From Ceratopteris richardii (taxonomy: Eukaryota; Streptophyta; Polypodiopsida; Polypodiales; Pteridaceae), in the NCBI GenBank assembly GCA_020310875.1, contig CM035422.1, positions 51,469,894 to 51,533,893 of the forward strand: 64,000 bases of DNA. Direction: 5' to 3'. Shown here one piece after another: positions 42,173 through 53,449 of the stretch. Position numbers and translations under genes: made by a program. Below the pieces are notes generated by a model. That model made no database searches and was not told the DNA's origin. It saw only the letters and a program-made list of their open reading frames with translations. The stretch's first letter is position 1; each line of letters opens with the position of its first letter.

Positions 42173-44815
42173 CCATCTCTACCAACTTGAGGCACCATCT
42201 AAACATGTCTGTGAAAGTTGTATTTTGGGAAAAGTGCAGTGTTCGTCCTTCCCAAAAGATGGCTCAATTCAATCTAATCATAAATTGCACTTTGCCTCAT
42301 AATGATGTATGTGGTCCTATGCAGACACCTTCTTTTGAGAACCACCTTTACTTGATGAGTTTTATTGATGCTTTATCCATGGCATCCATGGGTGTATCTA
42401 TTGCAAGTAAAGTTAGAAATAAATTGGGAACCCTCTGTTCTGATCCAAAAGGGAAAACATGTCGTCTGACTTTCATGCATTTTTTATTTAGTATGGGGTA
42501 AAACATCAGTGTATAGTGCCATATACACCTCAACAAAATGGAGTTTTTGAAAGAAATAACATGTCTCTCGTGGAGAAGATGAGGTGTATGGTCAAAACTT
42601 AGTCTTTACCACTTTGCTTCTGGCATGAGGTTGTTATCAGTGAAGCATATGTACTTAACAAGTGTCCCACCAAAGCACTACAAGTTACCACTCCATATGA
42701 GGCTTCTATGGTTGCAAGCCATCTGTTGCTCATGAGTGTGTCTTTGGTTGTTTGACATATGCATTAGTTCTTGAACAAGAACACAAGAAATTAAATGATA
42801 AGGATTTTTTTTTGGGTATATTTCTAAAAGCAAAGGCTATCATGTGTATAATCCATAGACTAAGTGGATTTTGGATAGGCATGATGTTGTTTTTATGGAA
42901 GATGCAATTCAACCTTTACTTTCATGTACCTAGAGACTTCTCTTAGCTCTAGAGATGTGTATGACACTTTGCTACCTCTTCTTAATGGTGGACAGTCAAG
43001 TGCTAGTCCAAATGAGGGAATTTCTTAGTCTTTGCATGTTTCACATGATGATATAGATCATTCCATTTTTTATGTAGCTTTACATGATGCACTTGTTGAT
43101 GAGAGGGTTGATATAGAGAAGGCAAAAAATACACATAAATGGCTGGTGCAAACTTTGAGAGATAGCAAATTAGATGCACCCCTATCATGTTATACTCGTT
43201 TAGGCTCTAACTTAATGCTTCCTTTACATACGATTGTTATGCAATGGCTGCCTCTAGTCTTTGTGATGAGTACGAGCATGTTTCATTTGATGAAGAAAAA
43301 ATTTCAAAAAATTGGATGGATGTTATGCAATCAAAATATGATGCTATTAGGAAGAGTGGTACTTGGACTTTATGTGATTTTCCTCCAAGCAAAAAGGCCA
43401 TTGGCATTGAATGGGTATACAAGCTAGAATGGAAGGCTAATGGAAAACTCAATAGGTATAAGGCTAGACTTTTTGCAACAAGTTATGCTCAAGAGAGGTG
43501 TTGCTTTTGATACGACCTTTGCATCCACTTGTCGAATGACTACCATTCATAGCATCTGTGCGCTTTCTACTCATCATTGTTGGAATCTATATGAGTTGGA
43601 TATTAAAATTGCATTTCTAAATGGTGACTTACATGAAGAATTGTATGTATTTTAGACCCATGGTTTTGTGCAAAAATGAAATGAAAACAAAGTGTGCAAA
43701 AATGAAATGAAAGCAAAGTGTGCAGTTTGAAAAAGACACTGTATGGTTTGAAGCAAGCACCATGTGCTTGGTATGAAAAAGATAAATGCTACTTGGTTTC
43801 ACATGGTTTTGAGAACAGTCCAACTGAGAGCACCTTATATGTTAAGCATGCGGATTATGTATGTCTAATCATTGTTGTGCATGTTGATGAGATGTTGCTC
43901 ACTGCTCCTAATGAGAAGAAAATTTCTAAATTTAAAGCTGATTCACATACCTCCTTTGAGATGTCAGATTTGGGGTATTTACATCATTACTTGGGCATTT
44001 AATTTTTGCAATTTTATGGGGGAATAGCTTTGTGTCAAAAACAATTTATTAACACATTATTACAACATTTTGGCCTTCAATATTGAAAAGCTATTGCCAC
44101 TCTTATGGAAATAAGTTTGAGGTTGAGTCTTCATGATGCTGGAGATGCATTTGATGTTGTTCTCTATCAATAGGCTATTGGATTCTTGATTTACTAATGC
44201 ATAACATGGTGTGATATTTGGTTTGGAGTTTCTTTGATGAGCAAGTTTATGCATTGCCCAAGTTTCAAGCATTGGCAGGTGGTTAAGCGCATCTTTTGCT
44301 ACTGGAGTGGTACCTGACTACCTGGATTGTTTTATCCAAAGGGGGGATTGTTACCAATAGATTTGCATGCTAGTTGCAATGGAACTTGTGTGTCCACCAA
44401 TAGCTTTTGCTTCATGCATGGTAGCACTTCATATCTTTGTTGAGCAAGAAGTAGCCTACTATGGACACTTCTAGTTGTGAGGGTGAGTATAGGGTAGCTC
44501 TCACAACAACTCTTGAGAGTGTGTGGCTCAGACGTCTCTTGGTTAATTTGGGTGTTGGTCTGTCTTTTGCCACCACCATCTTTACTAACAATCAGAGCAC
44601 ATTGGTAGTTGTGAAGAACCCTTTATTCCATGCTCACACAAAGCACATTGAGGTGCACTATCATTATGTCTAGGAGAGGTTCTATCCTAGATTGAACATT
44701 TTGGCATATGTGCCCACAAAGGATAACACTGTAGACCTTTTCACAAAGGCTTTGCCTACGGAGAAGTTTGAATCTTTCTACAAAGCGTTGGGCCTACTTG
44801 GTTTTGAGGATTGAT
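42173..44815 (+). pseudogene. Copia-4 integrase, RT and RNase H remnants
   Basis: Integrase pieces: NDVCGPMQTPSFENHLYLM, SFIDALS, then TPQQNG- and ERNN-like sequence near 42525-42560. RT pieces: [67 protein letters not shown] and a VDEML in place of YVDD-type sequence. RNase H pieces: EGEYRVALTTTLESVWLRR and AHTKHIEVHYHYV, then DLFTKALP near 44735. Heavily broken, much more than the nested elements. Confidence 0.82.
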
Positions 44816-44880
44816 ATCTTTCCACATTACTTTCCACTTCATTATACATGAGTGCCAGTTCCTTGTCCACCACATCACTT

Positions 44881-44890
44881 CGAGGGGGGA
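44881..44890 (+). other. Copia-4 polypurine tract
   Basis: GAGGGGGGA shortly before the LTR start TGTTGATAT at 44893. Confidence 0.75.
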
Positions 44891-44892
44891 TT

Positions 44893-45118
44893 TGTTGATA
44901 TATTTTATTAGTGATGTGTATGAACACACTTAGGACCATCTAAGTACTTTTTCCCCTCTTTAGGGGGGTCTTTCCCCCCGGCTTGTATATACATCTATAA
45001 TCCTAAATTTTTAGTTATCTTTGTACATTCACATGGTAATTCATTCATCGTTGTGTTGTGCTCCAAGCTTCCTCTTCCTTCTTGTGTTTGTTTGCATGCT
45101 TCTACATACCTCAAACTC
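44893..45118 (+). repeat. Copia-4 3' LTR (main part; last bases at 50967-50971)
   Basis: It begins TGTTGATATA and contains a TATATA box-like stretch near 44985. It is interrupted five bases before its end by the element at 45119-50961; after the target duplication AACTC the LTR finishes with CAACA at 50971, giving TGTTG/CAACA ends and about 231 bp in total. Confidence 0.75.
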
Positions 45119-45354
45119 TATCAGATTGCACATCTTATTCTAAATGTCAATTGCCATCCTTTTGACGAGCTCGCCAAGCAGACTCACATAAAGACTCGAC
45201 ATAGTTTTTCCACCCAGCCAACGTCCAAAAAAACTCCTTTCTTAGAGTCTCAATTGAGATTTCTCCACAACGGAAATGCATCTTCATGATGCCATGTGGC
45301 AAAGCATGCCACCCCATCTAAGAGGTGTTTCCATGCAACACCCATGATATGACA
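45119..45354 (-). repeat. 3' LTR of the gene-capturing element
   Basis: 236 bp ending ATATGACA. Matches 50726-50961 over its full length. Confidence 0.87.
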
Positions 45355-45367
45355 TTCCTTTCCCCTT
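45355..45367 (-). other. Polypurine tract of the gene-capturing element
   Basis: AAGGGGAAAGGAA on the minus strand directly next to the LTR. Confidence 0.75.
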
Positions 45368-46245
45368 GAAAGCATTTTCATCCTCGAAAATGTGCATGGA
45401 ATGTCCGTAATGGTAGAAGAAAGTGCTCAAACTCCCTTGAACCCGATGTACTCTATGTACATGGCCATCTCTATGTGTTGTTTCCCCATATCATTCCCCT
45501 TAAGAAGCCTCATAAGAGATCATCTCAAAGGTGGGAAACCATATGAATGGTGCCTACTATCTCCCATGTACTCTCCACTTGCAAACTATCACTCCCATGA
45601 TGTATATCATCATCAAACTCACCTAGGTCCATGTGATGTATCCTCTATGGAGTAATAGTATGAGAAGCAAGTGTAAGGGGCCAAGCGTATAGGCTTGAGC
45701 ATACCATAATGGAGATACTAGACCATAAAATCATGTAAAATATAGAACAAAGTCCCATATAAAGTGACTCCAAATCCATCTAGAACTAAATGATAGATTT
45801 TCCCTAATATCACTCTAGGTCTTCCTAACCTTGAGTATGCTCACAAGTAATAGATTACTCTAAAGTACCTTGTGACTATGCCGATCCATCAACTGAACTC
45901 ATATATAAAAATTTCTTGGTAGTAAAATGCAATATCTACATTTCACTAACCAAGAAGTCTGTGGTTTGTCATGTTATCCTTTACCGCTGGACTAGGTTCT
46001 ATTGGGAAGAGCATCTATTGGCAGTAGTGCAAACTCTAAAATATTCTCTTCCCTATAGTTTGCCATATGAATGCAAAAAGCATTCCCTTTGAGATTCAGA
46101 TAATCCCCAAGTATCCATCCTCCTAAATGATGTTTATACATCATGCTCAAGATGTAGCACCAACTAAGAGTTTGGTACCCCAATACGTTAGATATATCCC
46201 TATCTCCTAGAAACCCTAAAGAGAAAATTTATAACTCTGCACCTG

Positions 46246-46507
46246 ATTGACGGTTTGCACGAAATGATTGCAGTAAGTACAAGACCATGTAACATAGATT
46301 GTGTTGCTTGCATTTTATGGTTTTGCAGGAAATGATTGCAATAACTAAGTACAAGATTTAAAAGTATATACACCTAATTGACGGTTTGTAGGAAATGATT
46401 GCAGTAAGTATAAGATCACGTAACAGAGATTGTGTTGCTCGCATTTTATGGTTTTGCAGGTTATGGAGTTCTTGTATGAGTATATGGCATGCATGCCATG
46501 GGCTTAC
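46246..46507. repeat. Tandem duplication, period 131 bp
   Basis: ATTGACGGTTTG starts at 46246 and again at 46377. About 80 bp after each start remain clearly alike (GAAATGATTGCAGTAAGTA, GCATTTTATGGTTTTGCAGG); beyond that they diverge. Confidence 0.75.
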
Positions 46508-48665
46508 CAAGCCCTTTGTTATACTGAATGGCCTGTACGCCATTGGCCACCAGGCCTTATGTTTGAGTTATGGTTAAAATTTTTTTGGGACTCCATTTCT
46601 TGGGGAAATGCTATCGAAATTTTTCCCACCTCATGGTGTTATATATGCACTTGCCTTTAGGTAAGAATGTTATGGCATGGTAACATGCCTTTTCTACAAA
46701 CATCAATAACATGTAGGCATGCTTATAAGAATGTATTTGATGGACTTTGGACCATCACAATAGTATATAAAAAGCAACTTTAGTAGTAATAGGATCCCTA
46801 CACATAATCCTTATGCATTTAGAACATAGGATTGCCAAGGGGAAGGAGTTACACCTTCACCATGATGAATGTGCACAAGCAATCCTATAGGTTATCAAAA
46901 GTTGCATATAGGCACGGGAGATATATTTATCATAATCTCGAATGTAGTGAAGATTTATTTATCTTCACAAGAGTCTCACAGCATCATTAAGAGACTAGGG
47001 GTAACATGAGGAATACCCAAAGAGTGACTAGTTTCACTCATATGCATCACTTGAGGAAGTAGTGAAGCATTTTTGCTACACCAATAAGGAAACCAATTAT
47101 ATGGGATCATAGAGGTAGGTTTCATGAGACTGCATCGACGGGTGCTTATGTGATTCGAGTGATGGTTAGGAAGGCCACATGCATGGCATTAGCTCTATGA
47201 CTTAGAGCATAGATCCCTTAGTCACGAATAGTTGGGGTACCCAATACATATATGTATATTGGGATGTATAGAGAGGTACTTAGACCTTGTGTTGGTACTA
47301 AGGAACAAGTTAGTTTGGAATAAGAAAGGGATATCCATTGTCACATATTGACTAGAATCAAACTAACTGGTTCGAGGACATGGGACTCATTCGAGTCCAC
47401 CAATATGAGTTCAGAATAGGGGATTCATTAGAGTCCACTTCCATATTCCATTGCATATATATGGAATATATTCGGTTTAGTGTAGGTATGACATAGTGAA
47501 TAGGAAGAAGGTTTCACTAGTATGGGATGGTGGAAACGACTTCCCTTTGACCACTCTTCTTTTATGGACAGGGAGAAAAGGACTCGTCATTCATGGCGTC
47601 ATGTCTCACTAGATGAGAGGAGAGCTCTTAGTAGACGTTTCCTTAGGATTGGGAGTTATCCTTCATAGTTTAGGGAAGATTTATTCTTCCAGTAGAGAAT
47701 GTGATGAGTGATTTTATCACCATTGGTATCACATACTCATTTTGAGCTTTTCAGGAAGGACCATCAGTTTGATTGGATCGTATAGATCCATGCATAGAGT
47801 ATGGTTGGCAGAGATAGTTCTTTAGTATAGATACACATGTGTTTATGGTAACATGTTATATCATTACTGACCATTTTAGTAGAGGAATTGGACCCTTATA
47901 AGGAATTTATTTTCTCCACTCTTCACTACATATACCTTCATTACTTATGGGATCCATCTTTGTAGCATTTTCTATAATGAGGAATTATGTATTAGTTATG
48001 GAATAGAGGAGCAAATGAGTTCATAAGTTTCTCATTTAAGGAAAGGAGAAAGTGGGAATTAGCTTAGAGATAAAGGAGAGATCTCACCTTAACTCCTCTT
48101 CTTTGAGAGAGAATAAAAGGAAAATATGATTTCTTCATAGGAGAAGCTAGGAATTGACAGAGGGAGTTGAGAGTATTCCAACCTCACTTGCAGATCCCTT
48201 GCCCCTTTGATGCTCAAGAACACGGTTCTCAAGCTTGCAAAAAGCCCTTGCTTTGGATGCCCTCAAGTGCTCTCAATGGACCTGTAAAAGTCCCAAGGTT
48301 AGATCAAGACTTAGATTCAAATGACATAATAAATCACTCCCATTCATGCAATTTAGATATCAATTTTCCCTCTATCTTTATGGCAAACAATTCTAGAGAT
48401 CCCTTGGTTTTGTTCCCCTTGGATATGGTCACTTCAAAATAGTATATCCCCACGAGCTTTCCAACAAGCCCAAGATCACTCGGAACAGATTTCGTATGAG
48501 AAAGTTATGCCTGTTCAGGGTTCTAGGGTTAAAACAGGGTTCAAACAGGCTGACAGTTCACAAGATTTTTCTCAAAACACACGTGCGGGGACCTCTCAAA
48601 ATGCTAATTGATAGACAAATATGCCCAATATTACTCCCCAATAGAGCATATTTTCCTGTAGAGAG

Positions 48666-48740
48666 AAGAGGTGTTTCCATGTAACACCCATTATATGACA
48701 TTAAATGTCATATCATGGGTGCTGCATGGAAACACCTCTT
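48666..48740. repeat. 75-bp near-perfect palindrome made from LTR termini
   Basis: The arms 48666-48702 and 48704-48740 are inverted copies (AAGAGGTGTTTCCATG / CATGGAAACACCTCTT at the edges, ATGACATT-A-AATGTCAT at the centre) with four mismatched pairs. The arm sequence equals the outer end of this element's own LTR (compare 45319-45354). Confidence 0.88.
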
Positions 48741-48895
48741 ATATGGGTTGGCATGCTTTGCATGTTGAACTGCACACCAATGCTTCTTTCTTATGAAACG
48801 TAATAAATGAAATAAGCCATTTAAATGCTTTAGTTGTTTCCTATGAATGAACATGCATATATTGTCTACATATCTAGGAAGTTAAACAAAAATAA

Positions 48896-49950
48896 TCAAG
48901 AATTCAGAAATGCTTCCCTGAATGACTTTTCTTTGTTGGCCCTTGTGGTAGCGCTCCTTAAGATCTCAATTGTAATGCATGTCATAATGCCAGTCCAATA
49001 GGCATCCTGAACAGGCTTCAACGTTCTAGTTTGAAAAGTTTGGATTTTGCACACCAGTTTGCTTGGGACTAATATCTCCATTAGTGGTTGAGCTTCTTAT
49101 ATCCTACAACTCAACCTTGCTTTTCCATGGTGCTAGACTTTCAGTCAAGTGTCCATCAGTGTGTAAGGATTTTCCATAATAAAGCTGAGGAAAGGAGGCA
49201 GAGAAAACAAAAGCTTGTCTACCTTTCAGAAGTTTTTTCAACTCTTGCTCAATTTGTTTTAATAGTATAGCTGAAAGAAAATTGCCATTAGTTCCTCTTG
49301 ATTCTGGTCTTCTATTAGAGCAAGGCCCAGATTGCCCTTCTCAAAATCATGAGTATATACCAATCTACCACTATTTCCATATTTGTAGTAGCCTCAATTT
49401 GGGTTGTACATGTATGACACTCATCTTTGTGGTTGTAGAATTGAGTGAGCATAGCACTAGGAAGTTTTCCATAGAATCCTGATGAAATGGGGGCATAAAT
49501 TGTATCATACAGTTATGATGGTAGGAGCGAAAGCGACCACTTTATAACATCATCATGGTTGAATCTTGCCAATGGAACCCTTGTCTGCACAACGTCCGAA
49601 AAAAATCCACTAGCACCACCAGGAGAAGTGACCAGTCTTGGATTTTTAAAGCGCCTCTTTTACATATTGCTACTCATGGGGCCAATTGAGAGTGTGAAAG
49701 AACCTTCGCTGTGCACATCTGAGCAGTCTTTTATTGCAGTTGGAGAGTCTGGAAGGTAAGCACGCATCAACTCATCTGTAATCTTCCGATACTTTGCAAG
49801 TCCGGTTTGTGTTATTAAAATTTGTTGTCGTGATAGTAGGACCTCCGCTAAGAATTGCAACCGTTCATTAAACTTGGGAAGATGTTCAGCAGCTCATGAC
49901 ACCACGTTCTCAGCATCCTGAGCAAGTTTTATAAGCTCCTTCCTGATTAC
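48896..49950 (-). pseudogene. Unrecognised captured protein-coding-like sequence
   Basis: Minus-strand stretches look like real protein although interrupted: IRKELIKLAQDAENVV then AAEHLPKFNERLQFLAEVLL (about 49850-49945), KYRKITDELMRAYLPDSPTA (near 49780), RLVTSPGGASGFFSDVVQTR (near 49620), YAPISSGFYGKLPSAMLTQF (near 49490) and LVPSKLVCKIQTF (near 49060). Stops and shifts separate them. I do not recognise the family. It could be one host gene with introns or several pieces. Same strand as the element and the E3 fragment. Confidence 0.5.
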
Positions 49951-49952
49951 CT

Positions 49953-50503
49953 GACATTCTTAGCAGGAAAATCTCCATCTTCTGATGATTGTTCACTAGA
50001 TGTGTTTTTATTTTGCCTTGCATTTTCATACGTCAAAATGTCATGTGCAACTGCATTTGTGCTATTATGCTGTTGGTATGTTTAATTGTGCTGTCTATAT
50101 TCAAAGCACACACAAACCATGTGTAGAGCACACTGAAGGCAATAGCCACAAATCCATACTCTCAATGGTGTGGTTGGCTTCTCGTGCTTACTAAGAACAA
50201 TCATTACAGAACCAACCATCAAAAATACAAGGTTCCATATGAGGTCTAAAACGACCACAGGCTTTGAATATGCCTGTCATCTCCTCCATGTTGTTCTGCA
50301 GCAGTTTCTCGGACCATCATTGAGAGCTCCCTCATCATCCTCCTCCTGCAAGCTTGACGCAAAAAGCGAGCAGCACCAGACCATCCTCCTCTGATAGTGG
50401 CAGTGTTCCTATACGAACTAGTTGTCCCATGAGCAAGAAGGGGTGACGTATCCATGCCCGAGTCATCTATGGTAGAAGACGTTGAAGGTCGTGTCCTCTC
50501 CAT
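49953..50503 (-). pseudogene. Fragment of a RING-type E3 ubiquitin ligase (At4g11680/At1g12760-like)
   Basis: From ATG 50503 the minus strand encodes MERTRPSTSSTIDDSGMDT, PLLAHG, then GAARFLRQACRRRMMRE and VRETAAEQ, the hallmark N-terminus of this plant membrane-anchored RING family. After a small deletion and frame change near 50290, which removes part of the usual LEERQSDWAYSK segment, the frame continues with KPVVVLDLIWNLVF, TTPLRVWICGYCLQCAL and HMVCVCFEYR, the first membrane segments. A stop follows (near 50090), then SSEQSSEDGDFPA. The later membrane segments and the C-terminal RING are absent. In the family the protein transfers ubiquitin from E2 to substrates. Here it is a captured, non-functional fragment. 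Naming rests on motif memory, not a search. Confidence 0.75.
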
Positions 50504-50712
50504 TTCAGGAGCACTATGTGTGTAAAAATGACAAACGAGAGATCACATTCCTTTGTCTATAAGTTCAGTGCAATGCAATCTTCATTCTCCTCATCCTCTT
50601 CCTCCCTCATCCTCTGCCTTTACGCACTGGGAACAAATTAGTTCTCCGGGTCCTCCAACGAAACTGCTTCCTCGGCTTGAAAACACAGACAGATTATTCA
50701 ACTATGAACCCC
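50504..50712 (-). other. Segment between PBS and E3 start
   Basis: About 210 bp on the minus strand upstream of ATG 50503, with GAGGA- and AGG-rich sequence (GAGGATGAGGGAGGAAGAGG). It could be the captured 5' UTR of the E3 gene or element leader. Confidence 0.4.
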
Positions 50713-50724
50713 GCTTTGATACCA
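50713..50724 (-). other. Primer binding site of the gene-capturing element
   Basis: TGGTATCAAAGC on the minus strand, one base from the 5' LTR start at 50726; identical to the Copia-2 site. Confidence 0.85.
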
Positions 50725-50725
50725 G

Positions 50726-50961
50726 TGTTAGAGTGCACATCTTATTCTAAATGTCAATTGCCATCCTTTTGACGAGCTCACCAAGCAGACTCACACAGAG
50801 ACTCAACATAGTTTTTCCACCCAGCCAACGTCCCAAAAAACTCCTTTCTTCAAGTCTCGATTGAGATTTCCCCACAAAGGAAATGCATCTTCATGATGCC
50901 ATGTGGCAAAGCATGCCACCCCATCTAAGAGGTGTTTCCATGCAACACCCATGATATCACA
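50726..50961 (-). repeat. 5' LTR of the gene-capturing element
   Basis: 236 bp from TGTTAGAGTGCAC to ATATCACA; pairs with 45119-45354. Confidence 0.88.
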
Positions 50962-50971
50962 AACTCCAACA

Positions 50972-52375
<1,404 letters not shown>

Positions 52376-52529
52376 TTTAAATATGTGTACATATATGTTT
52401 GTGTCTCCTATGCATATATCGAATATCCTCATATGAAAGGTAGAATAAAATATTTATCCATGGACATGTCCATCAAGTACAAGAGGAACACAGTTTTTGT
52501 CTCCAAGATTTTGACCAAACGCAATAAAA

Positions 52530-53243
52530 AATGGAATATCTAGTGGAGCGGTACTCAATGGAGATATAGATTCATCTGTGTGTGGGCTTTCCCAAATAGT
52601 ACTAAAAATTCCCTTATCCAAATTGACAATGGACGAGCATCAGAGCCAAGAAAGTTAAATTGTTCTTTTTTGCAGGAGTGTGGAGGATTTGGCCCACTTA
52701 TTCATCAATTGTAGACATGCCAAGGAATTTTGAAAGCTACTTCTTCCTTAATCTAACAATGTCTATATTTAGGTCTTCCTCTTCTAGGAGATTCTACTTG
52801 GAGTGCATAATACAATGGACTTGCTAATGTGGCAAATGTGGAGGAGTCACATATTATGAACTATTGTGGATTACTAGGACTCAAAAGGTGTTCTGCCATT
52901 GGAAATAATCACCTTTTGTACTCCCTGAAAGCTACTCTGAAGTCCATTGGGTTAAAATGTATTCAATGGTCTACAACTCTGAGAAACTTTCACCCTAATC
53001 CATGGAGAGTTTATCTCTGTTCTCTATAAATTCCTGAGAGATTCCATATGGTGTGCTCTCTTCATTGATGTACTCTTCTTCTAGACAGAAGAAGCTTGGG
53101 TTATTTTATTTCAGATCTTATAATGATTTCCCAGGATATTTTATGGGATGTTGACCTTGCACTTTATGTAACATCTTTCAGTAATTTCATTATCTCTTTC
53201 TGTAACTTCTTTCATTAATTTAATTAACCTGTCAAAAAAAAAA
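52530..53243 (+). mobile_element. 5'-truncated L1-type LINE
   Basis: The left part corresponds to the zf-RVT region of the LINE to the right: QWRYRFICVWAFP aligns with QWTYRFKSLWAFP, and GGFGPLIHQL/CQGILK-type sequence (52676-52735) corresponds to EDVSHLFFHCKHAKKFW after frame changes. It ends in a poly-A (53234-53243) after TTAATTAACCTGTC. It keeps only the last 0.7 kb and has stops and shifts, so it is old. Confidence 0.72.
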
Positions 53244-53282
53244 CATCTTCATTAATATAATTCTCTTTCTTACTGTCTTCAA

Positions 53283-53296
53283 AAAGAAAAACGACT
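53283..53296 (+). repeat. LINE target-site duplication, left copy
   Basis: AAAGAAAAACGACT; identical at 60646-60659. An A-rich target is usual for L1-type endonuclease. Confidence 0.85.
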
Positions 53297-53449
53297 CTGA
53301 TGCAAAACCCTCAGAGCGAAGAGAGAATAGAAGGGTTTTCTCTTCTTCGATGGGCTAGGACCTCTCAGGCGTCCTCTCTCATGTTTTCCCCCCTCTAGTG
53401 GGGGGGCTGGCACTTCTATTGTTAGTGTGCTCTCTAAAGCTCTGCTCAA

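Larger units (their letters stand above)
45368..48895. other. Interior of the gene-capturing element, no gene recognised
   Basis: About 3.5 kb with only short open frames. It contains a 131-bp tandem duplication (46246-46507) and a 75-bp palindrome (48666-48740). The segment around 48360-48600 resembles generic LTR or UTR sequence, but no family was assigned. Confidence 0.6.
45119..50961 (-). mobile_element. Gene-capturing non-autonomous LTR element
   Basis: 236-bp LTRs (45119-45354 and 50726-50961) flank 5.4 kb. The target duplication AACTC (45114-45118, 50962-50966) is perfect. The PBS TGGTATCAAAGC and a polypurine tract show minus orientation and Copia-type replication. No gag, protease, RT or integrase was found. 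Instead, the 5' half holds minus-strand sequence of a plant RING E3 ligase and a second protein-like stretch. About 15 of 236 LTR positions differ by eye (6%), older than Gypsy-2. It fits a LARD-type element with transduced host sequence; it must have used proteins of another Copia element. Confidence 0.82.
18011..50971 (+). mobile_element. Copia-4: old Ty1/copia element, 5'-incomplete, carrying several nested insertions
   Basis: Copia coding pieces on the plus strand lie at 18011-18156, 18849-18933 and 42173-44815, followed by a polypurine tract (44881) and a 3' LTR (44893-45118, finishing at 50967-50971). The intervening DNA is a solo LTR, Gypsy-2 (with Copia-2 inside) and a 5.8-kb LTR element, each with matching 5-bp target duplications. 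The 5' half (LTR, PBS, gag, protease) lies left of the CACTA-type end and is not recognised here. It is heavily broken and the oldest layer of the stack. Confidence 0.82.
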
